64,000 nt of DNA from Holothuria scabra (taxonomy: Eukaryota; Echinodermata; Holothuroidea; Aspidochirotida; Holothuriidae). Each line of letters opens with the position of its first letter. The stretch's first letter is position 1. The notes beneath the pieces were generated by a model. That model did not search any database. It had not been told where the DNA came from and saw only the letters and a program-made list of their open reading frames with translations. Below are positions 1 through 12,053 of the stretch, one piece after another. A program made the position numbers and the translations under genes. The stretch spans positions 9,791,371-9,855,370 of the forward strand of contig CM074185.1 of the NCBI GenBank assembly GCA_037179385.1, read 5' to 3'.

Positions 1-1560
1 AATCCTGAACGACCTTAAAGCGATATTGAACTCAAAATGGAATTATTTGATGAAAAATGTCACTCTTTTAATATTTAACCATCAAATGGCTAGGTTTTTG
101 TGTTGCTACTGCGATATAGTGAAATTTGTATGGTATCCTATTTCTGGGGAGCGCAGTAGCGTTTGTGGGCTGTCAATACGAAGGCCTTTACTTGTACTGG
201 GAAATTGGCGAGTGTGATGAAACGAGATGAGACAGACGCACAAACAGGAGAGGAGGAGAGTAAAAGTTTCAGTTCTATTTCAACTTGATTCGTGATTTTT
301 ATTCAGTTCAACTTCAAGCAACGGCCGACAAAAAGGAATCAGTTTGGTACAAAGTGACAAACGTTACAGGTTTTCCCTCAGTATCTGCTGCACGAGTGTT
401 AGCTAGCGAATCTTGCAAGCTCGGAGAGCTTTCATGTCTCGAGGAGATCGGAACACATGCAGTTCCCTGATTGGTTAAAAGTTATGACACACCAAATTAA
501 GTAAATATTAATGAATGTACTGATTTAAATGACAAAAGGGGAGGCTGTAGAGGGTGAACTTGGCTACAGCTTGAAAATATGGAATACAGCATACACGTGG
601 AACTAGATGATGTAGATTGTCACATACACCGGTAACACGTGAACTGAAACAGGAAGGGACCTGGGAATCTAGGACAAAATGAAGGGAGAGTTGCTCGTAA
701 ACCACAAGATGGCGTTCATGTTAAAGGTCATGGAGGGTGCACCATACTACATGACATTATGAACAAATAACCAAACCCAATAGCGAGTTTAAAAGGACGG
801 GGAGCACAGACCCCCCCCCCCCCACCTCCGAAGTCAGTCGGGGGAAAATCACTCAATCATTTACGGGTTCGAGAGGAAGACGAAAAGTTTGAAGTGTGGA
901 GATATACACCAAGCATTCAAACCGTAACCACCAGAAAAATAGTTGTCAAAGCAAAAAACGAAAAAAAGGAGGTCCTCGAAAATTCGGAAAGCACGATTTC
1001 GCCGACGTGAGTCGGTAGCCAACAACTTAAGTACAGAAAACAAGAAAAAAGTCATAAAAATCCGTTCCAGTCGGAAGGGGGGGGGGGATCAAGGGTTGTG
1101 CCTACCCCGCCCTTAGAAATCCCGCATACGCCACCGAGTCCAAACCAAGACCATTTGGAGATAGTCACAATTTTGTACGGGCAAAGTCTATTCTGACGTG
1201 ACATTTTATGTTTCCATAATTTCATTAGCTTCATCCTCTTCTGGACTGAAAAATAAAATCCGTTCTTCCGACGTTTTTAAAATGCGGCTTTGGGAGGAAA
1301 AGAAGCAGATAAAGTTATCACCAACCAAAAACATTTTTACTGCGTTTGCTAGGTTCTAAGCAAGCTCTATTTGCAATCATCACTTTGGTTTGAAAAAAAT
1401 TGAATACAGAAGGGTCGTATCTCAAAGGACCCTTTCCATAGGCATTTGTAACTTGGTTCTCTCCCTATAGGCCTACGGACGTCATCTACGGACTCGTGTA
1501 AAAGGGACCTCCAATTAGCATACATCGGCAATTTCAGCTGAAAGGATACAGCATCACAAC
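1..1560. other. Non-coding stretch, nothing recognised
   Basis: I see no open frame with convincing codon pattern, splice context or family resemblance on either strand. The only notable low-complexity features are a run of 13 C at 811-823 and a run of 11 G at 1077-1087. Short open frames of 60-65 codons occur, but no more than chance would give at this base composition. Confidence 0.5.
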
Positions 1561-1573
1561 TTTAACTTAAGGC

Positions 1574-1795
1574 ATGATCAAGAAAGAATGGGAGGGCAAG
1601 GAGGATGAGCCAGAGAAACTGGGCCTCCAAGTACCAACGTTAGGTGACTTCGCAAGGAGCGTACTTGAAGAGGTCCTTGATGTCCTTGCATTCGTTATGA
1701 TACATTGCTTTTTGCCTGCCATCAATGCGCTTATTACATCACTGATTCGGATATTCTGGTTCATCAAGACTAATTCAGCAGGTTTTATTATGTGA
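1574..1795 (+). CDS. Short hypothetical ORF (73 aa), doubtful
   Basis: An open frame of 73 codons begins with ATG at 1574. Its first third is charged (MIKKEWEGKEDEPEK) and is followed by a hydrophobic stretch at about residues 36-64 that could span a membrane. I do not recognise the family. There is no clear splice acceptor before it and no poly(A) signal soon after it, and the opposite strand is also open over much of the same stretch, which weakens the case. It could be a fragment of an exon or chance. Confidence 0.15.
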   Translation: MIKKEWEGKEDEPEKLGLQVPTLGDFARSVLEEVLDVLAFVMIHCFLPAINALITSLIRIFWFIKTNSAGFIM

Positions 1796-1799
1796 TAAT

Positions 1800-2500
1800 T
1801 AATGTCACGTAGACCCTTTTACTAGAGTTTACACCGGCCCGGCACAGTATGTTGAGAAAAGAAACTTTCCCACCGTATTTGGTTTTGAAAGTCAGTCCCT
1901 TGTAAAGTCGCCTAGTCTGACAGCTAGCACAGTTGAAGTGCGGGATCAAGGAATGTTATGCAAGTTCATCAATTAGATAGTAGCTATCCATCAAACGTAT
2001 GAAATTTCAGGTATGCAACTGATGAATTTGTTAAATAAATATTCATACGCAAGTTAAGTTATACAAATTGTCTAAACTCTTCAGCCAATGAAACATGACA
2101 ACTTGCTCTCTTTATGCTATTGGTCTTTAAAAAGTGGCTACCATTTTGTTGGGAACAGTTAAATTATGGGATGGAGCTGTGATTACTTGGGTTGTTTCCA
2201 GGTGGGGCGGTACAAGAAATTGATTCGTAACCATAACGAGACATAGAAGATTCACAGCATGAGCTAAGCTCAAGTGTAAATTGAGTCTACGAATTTATCA
2301 TAAAATTATTTCCTCATAGTCTGATTGAAAAATTCGAAATTTTTGAGCCGATTTTCTGAGGAGGTCAGAATATGAACATTTTCTTGTGAAACCGACAAAC
2401 ATTGCGTCTGTGTGTTCCTTGTTAACAATACTACTCTCTTTACATCTTGACAGTGTTACAAAGCCTTGTGAGATCTCATGGATGGAGGCGCGTAGCCTGG
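1800..2500. other. Non-coding stretch, nothing recognised
   Basis: AT-rich sequence with no supported gene, RNA or repeat. A run of at least 10 G lies at about 2511-2523, just before the minisatellite. Confidence 0.5.
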
Positions 2501-2530
2501 ATTGTGTCATGGGGGGGGGGGGGACATTTA

Positions 2531-2725
2531 GTACATGATCGTTTGAAATCAGCACATGTACGTAAGCAAACAGTACATGAACGTATGAAATCTGTACATG
2601 AACGTATGAAATCAGTACATGAACGTAAGAAATCAGTACATGAACGTATGAAATCAGTACATGAACGTAAGAAATCAGTACATGATCGTAAGCAGTTAGT
2701 ACATGAACGTGTACTTTTACTACAT
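2531..2725. repeat. 21-bp minisatellite, block A
   Basis: About nine copies of a 21-bp unit of the form GTACATGAACGTATGAAATC plus one base, with substitutions at the same few positions (ATG/AAG, GAA/GAT). Because 21 is a multiple of three, the block gives a repetitive open frame, which I do not take as coding. Confidence 0.85.
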
Positions 2726-2734
2726 CACATATCG

Positions 2735-2775
2735 GTGAGCCTTTTGGCGGACTTCTGGTACGCCGAAAGGCTCAC
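2735..2775. repeat. Inverted repeat (hairpin) between minisatellite blocks
   Basis: GTGAGCCTTTTGGCG at 2735-2749 is matched by CGCCGAAAGGCTCAC at 2761-2775, its reverse complement with one mismatch, around an 11-base loop. The left arm recurs in direct orientation at 3034-3048, immediately after the second minisatellite block. This suggests that arms and minisatellite belong to one mobile or foldback element. Confidence 0.8.
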
Positions 2776-2815
2776 TCTGTATGGCGTGCGGAAGAGACAA
2801 TAATAACATGATGAT

Positions 2816-3032
2816 CTTACGTTTTTACATGTACAACGTGTGTTATTAGATGTACAACGTGTGATTTTACATGTACATCGTAACATTTTAGTACATGATG
2901 GTGTAAATTTACATCATGATCGTATGAAGTTAGTACATCATCGTATATTTTAGGTACATGAACGTGTAATTTTAGTACATGGACGTGTACTTTTAGTACA
3001 TGAACGTGTATTTTTAGAACATCATCATATTT
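2816..3032. repeat. Diverged 21-bp minisatellite, block B
   Basis: A second block of the 21-bp motif, now of the form GTACATGAACGTGTATTTTTA, is more diverged than block A and lies between the hairpin and a third copy of GTGAGCCTTTTGGCG at 3034-3048. The shared core (GTACATGAACGT) shows the two blocks are related. Confidence 0.75.
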
Positions 3033-3049
3033 GGTGAGCCTTTTGGCGT

Positions 3050-5080
3050 GCCATAATCCCGGGCTTAATTTTTGACGCAAAGAAAGTGCTAAACAGATAA
3101 TTCCGTGGACTTCGTGCCCCGGAATCAGAGGATGCATTGCCCCTTGACCCAACAGAGGGCCCTAAGGCGGACTCCTGGACCCCATTCACATAGACTTGAG
3201 CTTCGCATTAAATTTATTGCCCCCAACAGTTTCCCGTGCTCCCATCATTTAAAATTGGGGAGTGCACTTTAAATCCTGAGTCGTTACTGTCAGTTTTCAG
3301 CCTGTTCCACGTCCGAGTTTCATTTTTTTACCTTATTTCTTATACTTTTTAATTGGTGAGAAATAAGTACATCACATAAACTCTTTCTCAGCAGACTTAT
3401 CGTTCAGTCTAAATGCCCAACAACTTGTAAGTTTCTATGGGAATAGGTACACATGCTGTAAAGTGATTAAATTTGGGGGGAGGGGGGGAATGAAATGACT
3501 CCTGTTGTCATGTGTCCTGTGATTTGTGGAACGTCAATTTCGTTATACTCTCCTCTTTCGTGTACTCTTGTTTGATCCATTATACCATGGCCCCTACCTA
3601 TTGAAAAATACTGAGAATCAACTGATGGTTCGATTTTGTAGTGCATAAGTGCGGTCTGTGAGTTTTTATATTTTCAAATTATTTGCTTCACATTATTATG
3701 GATGATTGTACAATATACAATACTCAGCTACGATTACCTCAATTTTACACTACAATACCGTACGCTTCCCTCAGTCTAACCGAATAAGAGGTTTACAATC
3801 GTAAATAAACAATAAGAAAACAAGGTGCAGAGGATTTAAGGCTGAAGGACCCCACTTATGTCCGCCTTCACCAGCTGCTCGGGTTCGTCTCTACACAAAA
3901 ATGTTTTGTCATTAAAATCTTACTGTAATGTGGCATACTCCCCTGAGACTTAAACTGAGTACTGACTAACCCGTACCATTATTATTGCAATTGACAAGTG
4001 GTATAATTGATGATGGTAATGTGATGACGCAATTACTGAACAATAAGTCTGACACTACCGTTACTGATTTATATCTTGTTTTCCAACTTATAGAAATGTC
4101 AGTTGGGAACAACTCATATGGCTAAAGGCATGCAGTATCATAGCAGAAAACAGATTATATCTATTTCAACGAGGTCAAAGATCGTTAGCGTAATCACAAG
4201 TCAAACTGCGTTGAGTGCGAGAATTTCAAGTTAGTAAATATTGAGGGATTCTATATTAATGACGTGAAACGGCAAAGGAATGTTGAATTCATTGTGAAAA
4301 GGTAAATTCCAAAATATGAAAAAATAAATGTGCACAAGAATCACGTTCAACTTATTCTGTATACACTCAATTCCCAACTTGCAAATAAAGTTTGGAAAGT
4401 CCCAAATATGACCCCCACTTTTACGTCATCAACACAGGAGAAACAACAGTTTCCAAGTCTCTGTCAACTCAGTGTGATCGCGGGCTAAGTTTCGGGAAAG
4501 GGTATCTTATAATGCATGGTTCGTACGTACAAAAGTTCACACCTTAATTGTACAATAAAAATTACGCAGAGGTGACGCAGATTTCTGTGAGACATATCGG
4601 TATTCATTTCCGCTATGAACAACAAACAATGTTTGTACTTTGTACAACATCAAACGTTAACAAGTTCCGTTTGTGAATAACTTCAACTTGTTTCCACCAT
4701 CCATCAGCTATGGTAGGTAAAGCTGGACTGAAGAAATGCAGCACCTTTGGTTTAAACAGATGGTTTATACACAGTTAAATAAAAGAAATACTTTTTATTC
4801 ATTGGTGTGTTTGCTTTTTACCGGAAAGGCTACCCTGCACCATGGTTCAACGAATTTTGAAGAACAATCACTGACTCACAATTCAGCAGCTATACCATAT
4901 AACAAAATGCATCTTGGCTTTTCTTCTCTTTCTTTTCCCCTTTCCGACCGTGCTCGTTTTAAGTCTACCTCTTCATCCATGACCCTCTTTTTTGTTTTGT
5001 TTTTCACCAATAGCACTCATGTTTTCAAACTAACACTTTCGCCAGGTTCTGTTTTTAAACTGATCGTTTCAGGTTTGCTG
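3050..5080. other. Non-coding stretch, nothing recognised
   Basis: No supported gene. A G-rich tract lies at about 3475-3488. The sequence near 3160-3180 (CCCTAAGGCGGACTCCTGGA) resembles the ends of the modular repeat at 25.2-26.2 kb and may be a decayed fragment of it. Confidence 0.45.
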
Positions 5081-5885
<805 letters not shown>

Positions 5886-6260
5886 ATGACGGAGAAACTG
5901 TAAAACAACGGTGCTACAGAATTGCAAGGCTGGATCTCCGAGGAGATACAAATGGCGGAAGGCTAGAATTCAGATAAATTAAACAGCCAAAAGGTTTTAT
6001 ATATATATATATAAATTATAAGTTTATGTGTGTGTAGGTGGTACGCGAAACGTTATTTTTTTATCTCATCGCTCCGTGAGGAGGATGAGATATTGTAGTT
6101 ACTTTGCCTGTTGGGCTACATATGGCAATGCCAGCTAAAATCGCAATGGTTACCATGGTAAAGGTAAATTTTCCCAGGTTACTAGTCTCGAGGTCTAACC
6201 CATGGTGAGGTACCCCGGAGTGACTGAAGGTCCAGGGCTGAGAGAGGGGTCAAAACCTGT

Positions 6261-6328
6261 CCGTGTGTGTGTGTGTTGGTGGGTGAGTGGGTGTGTGTGT
6301 GTGTGTGGGTGTGTGTGTGTGTGTGTCC
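6261..6328. repeat. (GT)n microsatellite
   Basis: Tract of GT dinucleotides broken by GGTG and GAGT variants. On the other strand it gives a His/Thr/Pro-rich frame that is an artefact of the repeat. Confidence 0.9.
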
Positions 6329-6586
6329 AATTTTGTTTTCCTAATATCTTGTAAACGGCTGGGCCGATTTTCTTCAAACTTGGAAGGATGGTACCTTAGG
6401 TAGAACAATTGCATTTTTAATACATAACCGGAAGTGAAGGTCAAAGGTTACGGGTCGAAGGTCAAATTTAGTGAAATCAACATTTTCTGCTATATTTCCA
6501 AAAGTAAAAGTCCTCCTGACACGAAACTTCACACATATGATGATTGCATCTAGACCTACCAGAATATGTGGTTGCCATAGCAACAG

Positions 6587-6599
6587 AGGTCAAAGGTCA
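6587..6599 (+). promoter_or_regulatory. Perfect DR1 nuclear-receptor-like site
   Basis: AGGTCA-A-AGGTCA, the direct repeat with one-base spacing bound by RXR/HNF4-type receptors. It is part of the dispersed repeat; nothing shows that it is used here. Confidence 0.4.
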
Positions 6600-6759
6600 A
6601 GTGGTAGAATGGAACAAAAAATTTTCAAGTGAAAATTTGTTCGTAAAACAACGTTTTTGTCTTTTAAACTCCTCCTAGTGGGCTGGACCGATTCTTTTCA
6701 AAATTGGTAGGTGGGTACCCCAGGGTGGGAACTTGTGTCTCCCAGACCCTCGGAAGAAA

Positions 6760-6772
6760 AGGTCAAAGGTCA
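6760..6772 (+). promoter_or_regulatory. Perfect DR1 nuclear-receptor-like site, second module
   Basis: AGGTCA-A-AGGTCA again, at the equivalent place in the second module. A one-mismatch version (AGGTCAAAGGTTA) lies at 6438-6450 in the first module. Confidence 0.4.
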
Positions 6773-7417
6773 CATTTTGCAAAAAAAACACTTTTCTTTA
6801 CTATTTTGTACTAAAACTTCAAAAGAAAACCTTCATTTTACATGAAACTTCACAAGTATAATAGGGTAGACTAGTTCTACCAAAATATGTAGTTTCCATG
6901 GCAACCAAGGTCATACGTCACGTGACAGGGGGTCAAATACTTTTTTTTGTATTCACTTTAACTCCTAACGGAAGCATCCCACAAGTCTGAAAGTTTAAGT
7001 GTAATAGCCTAGGCATGATAAGTTGTACTGATATGTGTGGTTGTCATGGCAACCAAGGACATAGTTCACCTTACAGATTGTCAAAGGTTAAAGAGGGCGT
7101 GACACGGCCATAAAAAAATTTTATGTATTGCAAGATTTGATACAGAATTGTACAAATATCATCTCACACCATTAAAAACCCGTACAATTCGGCATAAATG
7201 ATATTCAAAGGAAAACTGATTTCGAAATTCAATTTCGAAAAATGCCGCAACAGCTCACCTGACTTTTATGACGCAATTGGCGGCACAAACCCCGCCCTTC
7301 GGCGCGCATCTAGATGTGGAACTAATGTAACGCTCGGTAAAGTTATCTTATCCTAGCAACCTTATGAAAACGATTGCATCACAATAAAGAGTCCATACAG
7401 AACGAAAGGCGCGGACG

Positions 7418-7750
7418 ATGGTGGGGATTCGGAGCCAATCATCGGTCAAAATCATTCGCGTGCATATGCGCGCGGGTAAAAATCGTTCTGTTTTTGTGCA
7501 AGAAAGACGCGGTTCTGGCGCTATAAAGAACAGCTATGAACATGTATGGACAGACCACAACAAGCGCATCCCCACTACGAGCGCGTCTTTACTGTATGAG
7601 CTGTTTGGTGAAGATGCTATTGCGAATACTAAGCAGTTACCGTGCAATGCACAATTCACAATGTCAGTGGCCACGCTCACTGCTATTGTAGCAACGGTGT
7701 TTGCAATTATGTATGCGCTAACACGCGTTACCATGCACATGATTCGATGA
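7418..7750 (+). CDS. Hypothetical ORF (110 aa), doubtful
   Basis: Open frame of 110 codons in a locally CpG-rich stretch. The N-terminal half is basic and polar, and residues about 80-105 are hydrophobic. The opposite strand is open for 116 codons over 7534-7884, so neither strand is favoured. I recognise no domain. It lies between two repeats and could be part of an old mobile element or chance. Confidence 0.12.
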   Translation: MVGIRSQSSVKIIRVHMRAGKNRSVFVQERRGSGAIKNSYEHVWTDHNKRIPTTSASLLYELFGEDAIANTKQLPCNAQFTMSVATLTAIVATVFAIMYALTRVTMHMIR

Positions 7751-7980
7751 TTGTGAGCTCTCTGGTACAGTGTTGCTAACCGTGCCTCCAATGACGTCAC
7801 CATTTTTGAGACGCGTTCACATACGTTTTTCGCATTAGTTCGAATTTCAAATGGGCTGATCCTGGCCTGTAATTGGGAATTCAAAACATCGTATGTCGGT
7901 ATTTATGGACATAATTTAGTAGGGAAATCATTCACTTTATGTCAAGGTGAACCCAAAGAACAGTTACCGAGGAACTTTCT

Positions 7981-8254
7981 TTAGAAGATTTTCGGCCGAC
8001 GCATTAATCTTTTCTGCATACTGGCCTGTGGCGAATCCTAGCCCATGGCGAGGAATAACCCAAGATATGAAACTGTGGGTGACTAACATTAGGCTAGGCA
8101 TAGGGCCTACCTTTCTTACATATTAGTGCCCTGAAAACTTGGCGGTTTTGAAGCATCGCCAAAAAACGAACGTGACAATTTCCTTGCCACGGGCTAGGAT
8201 TCGCCACATGCCAGTACGCAGCAAAGTTTTGTGCGTCGGCCGGAAATCTTCTAA
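7981..8254. mobile_element. Foldback MITE with 75-bp arms
   Basis: Arms at 7981-8055 and 8180-8254 are inverted copies of each other at roughly 85% identity by eye; both contain the blocks TTAGAAGATTT, CGGCCGACGCA and GTGGCGAATCCTAGCCC. The 124-bp centre has no open frame of note. No clear target-site duplication is seen, so I cannot assign a superfamily. Confidence 0.75.
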
Positions 8255-10660
8255 CGCCACGAGTTCAACATGGCGCACACGCCCAGTTTTTTAATTGAGA
8301 CGCACTTGATGCGCATATCAGCTCCGGGGCACACGTGGAGTTTGCCGTCGCGTCAAAATGGAGAATTCGCCCATACAGCTAGTGCCTGAATAATAACAAT
8401 TACGCACTTGTCTAAGGCGTCCCCGAAAGCGTATTACTTTTTTAATCGTTGCGTCCATGTCCGTATCAGTTAAGTGTAACAGTCAAGCTAGTTTTCTTTA
8501 GAGTGTTGCAAGGGGATACCAACATCTTAAAAATAAATTTGTTCCAAAATCTTAGATAGGCCTACTGGATTAAAAGGGCAACCGTTACAAAGATTGGGTA
8601 GCCCTTCTCCAGGTCTTTTATAATCCGGTGGCAGAATTTAAATATCCAAATGATGTTTTTTGTTTTTGAATAAGGGGTGCGCCTATAGGTCCAAGAACTT
8701 GATTGGTCTGTGCCATATTCTTTCCCCTCGCTATCTTTCGAAGAAAAAAAAAACTTCCGTCCCTTGGAACGAAAAAAAATCGCTTCCCAAATGGACTTCA
8801 AATAGGAATTTCAAAGGATTGTGGCATGCAGCTTTAGTATGGTAATTTTTGTCAATGAAATTCTACGGTAGCATAAAAACAGCAGAGATAAAACTTCATA
8901 CACATAAATAGTTCAAGTTCAAGTTCTGTAACCAACTTGCGCACATGTTAGCGATGAGATATGCAACTCCGTGGATTGCCCTCTTGTTTTAATTTTGCAG
9001 TAGTCGTTCCCTATGTTCCCTATTTTGAATGCTTTATGAATTATTGGTCATTGTTCAAGATAACCTGTGTTTATTTGTGTATTTTTATCATTTTCATTTA
9101 TTCTGTGTTACATCTTTTGGGATTTGATGGAAGTGATGAGGGAATTTCGTACAAACATCAAGAAATGCGTTTGAATTGACAAACAATAAAGAGAACAATC
9201 AAACGCGACACTGGTTGGCTTCTTTGGGTAAACTCCTCATAAGGTAAAGCGTCAGAACACCTATATATAAATAAAAGTGTAGTCTGGTTATATTTAGTCC
9301 TTCACCAGAATTTCTGCAAGGTCTCTGTGACACCGTCTGTCAATCTATTGACGTTCTCTTTACCCAACCAATCCAAATATGACCCCTACTTTATTTCCGT
9401 TTCATTAGTCCAGGTAGAGCCGTGTAAATATAGACTTTGGGATTTCCAAGAAAGGATTAATTTTTACAGGACACACAATTCCTTGTGTTCAAAGATGTGC
9501 AAAGACTTTTAAATGCTCATTCCGTCAAACTACAACCAACGCAGCAACTGGATCGAAAGGCTTAATGTAATTTCTGCTATTAACTGTTCGATGTGGTAGT
9601 GCTACTCTTATTATTCGGACAACAAAAAGCATGGCTGAGGTGAGTTGCACATGTGAAACGGAATGTTAAAGCAAAAATTTAATTTTTCACTTGTCACAGA
9701 GGAAGTTCATTTTAAGTTTTTAAGTGCAATCAAATTTAAACAGAGCCTGTATTTGTCAAGATTTATTAGGCAAATGAAGCGGACTAAATTTATGTTCTGA
9801 AGTAAAAGAAGAAAATTTAATAGCCTCATGATAGTCTCATGACTTGTACAGACACCTTGCACAGTTAGGAAGCTTGCCTCGGGGTCACCGAAATATATTA
9901 AGCTATGATGACGTCACACAATTTTGAATTTTAGCCGGATATGTCACCCAGGCTAAACGTTGGGCGAATCGTCACAAATTTGTCCCAAAATCATCCACGA
10001 AGTTCAAAACAAACACCAAATGCTGACAGTTTTTTTAGGAAATATTCTTACCCACATAGGTTAGTTGTTGAATTATTCCAATTTTCTGAAGACGGTCAAT
10101 CCCGCTTTGTTTATGCTACTAATCTGGTTCCAGTACACATGTTAGGGAGTAAGCCATCTTGAATCGTAACGCATGACGGTACCTAGTATATTGCAGCACT
10201 GCGATACAAGATCCAACTCAATGCCATGCATCGGGCGTGCACATACGTAAGTGATGCGAATTACGTACACATATGAATAGATAAGTAGAACAATGGCACA
10301 GTGTTCTTTAAAGCTTTTTTAGTGAAGAGAAAGGATAACAAGAACGGTACCACTTTATTTTGGAAATATCATTTGTTCTCTCTCTTTCAAATGATATATC
10401 GACATATTCCAATCTTGGAGAAGGAAAATGTGCAGTTCGTAACTTTTCAAGTGAGCTCTCGCTCTTTCTGTTTTCTCGGAAAGCTTATGACGTAGACTCT
10501 AAGCAAAATTCACTTGCTGGCAATCGCTATCTACTATAGCGAGTTTCTTTTGAATATATAACTTACTGTTTATTTTTCTTCAATTGCAAAAAAATGTTCA
10601 GTGACCTAAGACCTTGAATAAAAATTATTGACATTTTTAATGGGTGTCCATTGTCGCTCT
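8255..10660. other. Non-coding stretch, nothing recognised
   Basis: No supported gene or RNA. An AATAAA at about 9186 follows a 72-codon hydrophobic open frame (8961-9179), but there is no other sign of a gene there. Confidence 0.45.
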
Positions 10661-10684
10661 GCCTAGGCTAGCTCGAGTACGGTC

Positions 10685-10723
10685 TCCCAGAATGCATTCC
10701 ACCGCGAGTGCTGAGGGTATAAA
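10685..10723 (+). promoter_or_regulatory. Candidate promoter: STAF/ZNF143-like site plus TATA
   Basis: TCCCAGAATGCATTCC at 10685-10700 closely matches the core of the STAF/ZNF143 site (CCCAGAATGCA). TATAAA follows at 10718-10723, putting a start of transcription near 10,750. It points towards the RING-NHL gene at 12,054, whose coding exon has a splice acceptor just before it, so this could be its promoter. No matching first-exon donor is clear, so the link is speculative. Confidence 0.25.
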
Positions 10724-10749
10724 GATTGCACAATAACTGTCGAAAATGT

Positions 10750-12030
10750 GAGGTCTGCTTCCGTCTGCTTCCCAACTGTGTAACAACCCGCATGCGACAA
10801 GGAGCCGGGGATTTACCATACTGCACAAACAGCAAATGGATCAAAACACAGTGCGTCTCTTATGGCCTAACACACATTTGGATGATATGCACACTAACTT
10901 GTCAGCTGAAAAACGGGCAGAAATAAGCCTGAATGACACCTGGTACATGGATTACTCGCGAAGGAAACCAAATAAGTTCTTAGATATATGTCGTATGTGA
11001 GTAACTGGTGGCAAGGGTACAAAGTGATGGAAATGACGATGTGTAATTCTTTAATTGATGTAAACCATGTGCAATCCATATAATTTTTTCATCAGTCACA
11101 GATGATCATCGTGTTCGTTTTAATATATTGGGTGTCTCAGCAACACTTGATAATTTTTTAAATAAATTTGTGTATGTGCACTCTGTAACTGCTTTTATGA
11201 ACTGATTGCTTCGTTAATGGTCTAACTCCCTTCACTGGTTCGTTTGAACGGATTGCGTTGTTTCTAGTATACGTCATGTGGGATCAAAACTCGTAAAAGT
11301 TATACCTGTCACACACGTATCCCAATATATAGCCTATTTTATCGAATATTGCTTACCGAGTATGTATACTCTCAAATCACTAGCGATTTGACTCATCCTG
11401 CATTGCAGGTATGTAGAGTTAACAGCTTATATTTCATAGCCCTGACCAAATGACGGCAATTGCCCCCACTCCAAACACAATTCGTTTCACATCAGGAAAG
11501 TGAGACTATCAAATATGAAATAGATTTACATTAATAGGCTTAAAAGCAACTTCCCCAAGTGAAATATATATTTCAAAGCTAGTTCACTAAACCGAAGAAG
11601 CATTGCAACATCACAACTTGGGCTAGATAGTTGAATTATTTCCTTGATCTTTGAATGAATGGTTAGCTGAAAGCAAGAACATAGAAATTACCGTAATAGT
11701 CCACGTGCCCAATAGTATTTCATCGCAACCGACCCCCAACACCTAACTGGATCATGGGGTAACTCTGAAGTCATACTTACTCACCCGCAATCAACGATTT
11801 TTACATTTACCAATAATGCCTTAAACGTCCTTCTTTGACATCAAGAGTTTTCCAATAATTGATCGTGGGCATAACCTTCATATCCCTCCCCTTCCCTATT
11901 ACACCACACGACATTTATGAAGAAGGTTCACTGTCATGTTGCCCCCCCCCCCCACCTTGTATCTCTCACTGGTGCATTACACACGTGAGAAATACTTCCT
12001 TTAAGAATTATTTGTGTTTCGATTCTGCCC
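10750..12030. other. Presumed 5' exon/intron region of the RING-NHL gene
   Basis: No coding potential recognised. If the coding exon at 12,054 is joined to an upstream non-coding exon, most of this stretch would be intron. A run of C lies at about 11,942-11,954. Confidence 0.3.
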
Positions 12031-12035
12031 TTTAG
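12031..12035 (+). promoter_or_regulatory. Splice acceptor before RING-NHL coding exon
   Basis: A pyrimidine-rich run ending in TTTAG (12,031-12,035) lies 18 bases before the ATG. The paralogue at 21,986 has an equivalent acceptor three bases before its ATG. The position shared by two genes argues that the acceptor is real and that both have a spliced 5' leader. Confidence 0.6.
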
Positions 12036-12053
12036 AGCATTGAAAATCTTCAA

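Larger units (their letters stand above)
6062..7110 (+). repeat. Modular dispersed repeat with (GT)n head
   Basis: The element appears to open with a hairpin (ATCTCATC...GATGAGAT, 6062-6090) and a (GT)n/GGTG tract at 6261-6328. Three diverged modules follow. Each contains a phrase like GGCTGG(A)CCGATTTTCTTCAAA, then AGGTCAAAGGTCA or a relative, then a tract ending in GTTGCCATGGCAAC-like sequence (6571-6584, 6892-6905, 7040-7053). The repeated module plan shows internal duplication. I infer a dispersed non-coding repeat; its class is not evident. The boundaries are approximate. Confidence 0.6.

Noticed and set aside
2447..2803. Open frame with a repeated VHERMKS-type peptide
   Set aside because: It is the translation of the 21-bp minisatellite.
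6195..6444. His/Thr/Pro-rich frames on the minus strand
   Set aside because: They are translations of the (GT)n microsatellite.
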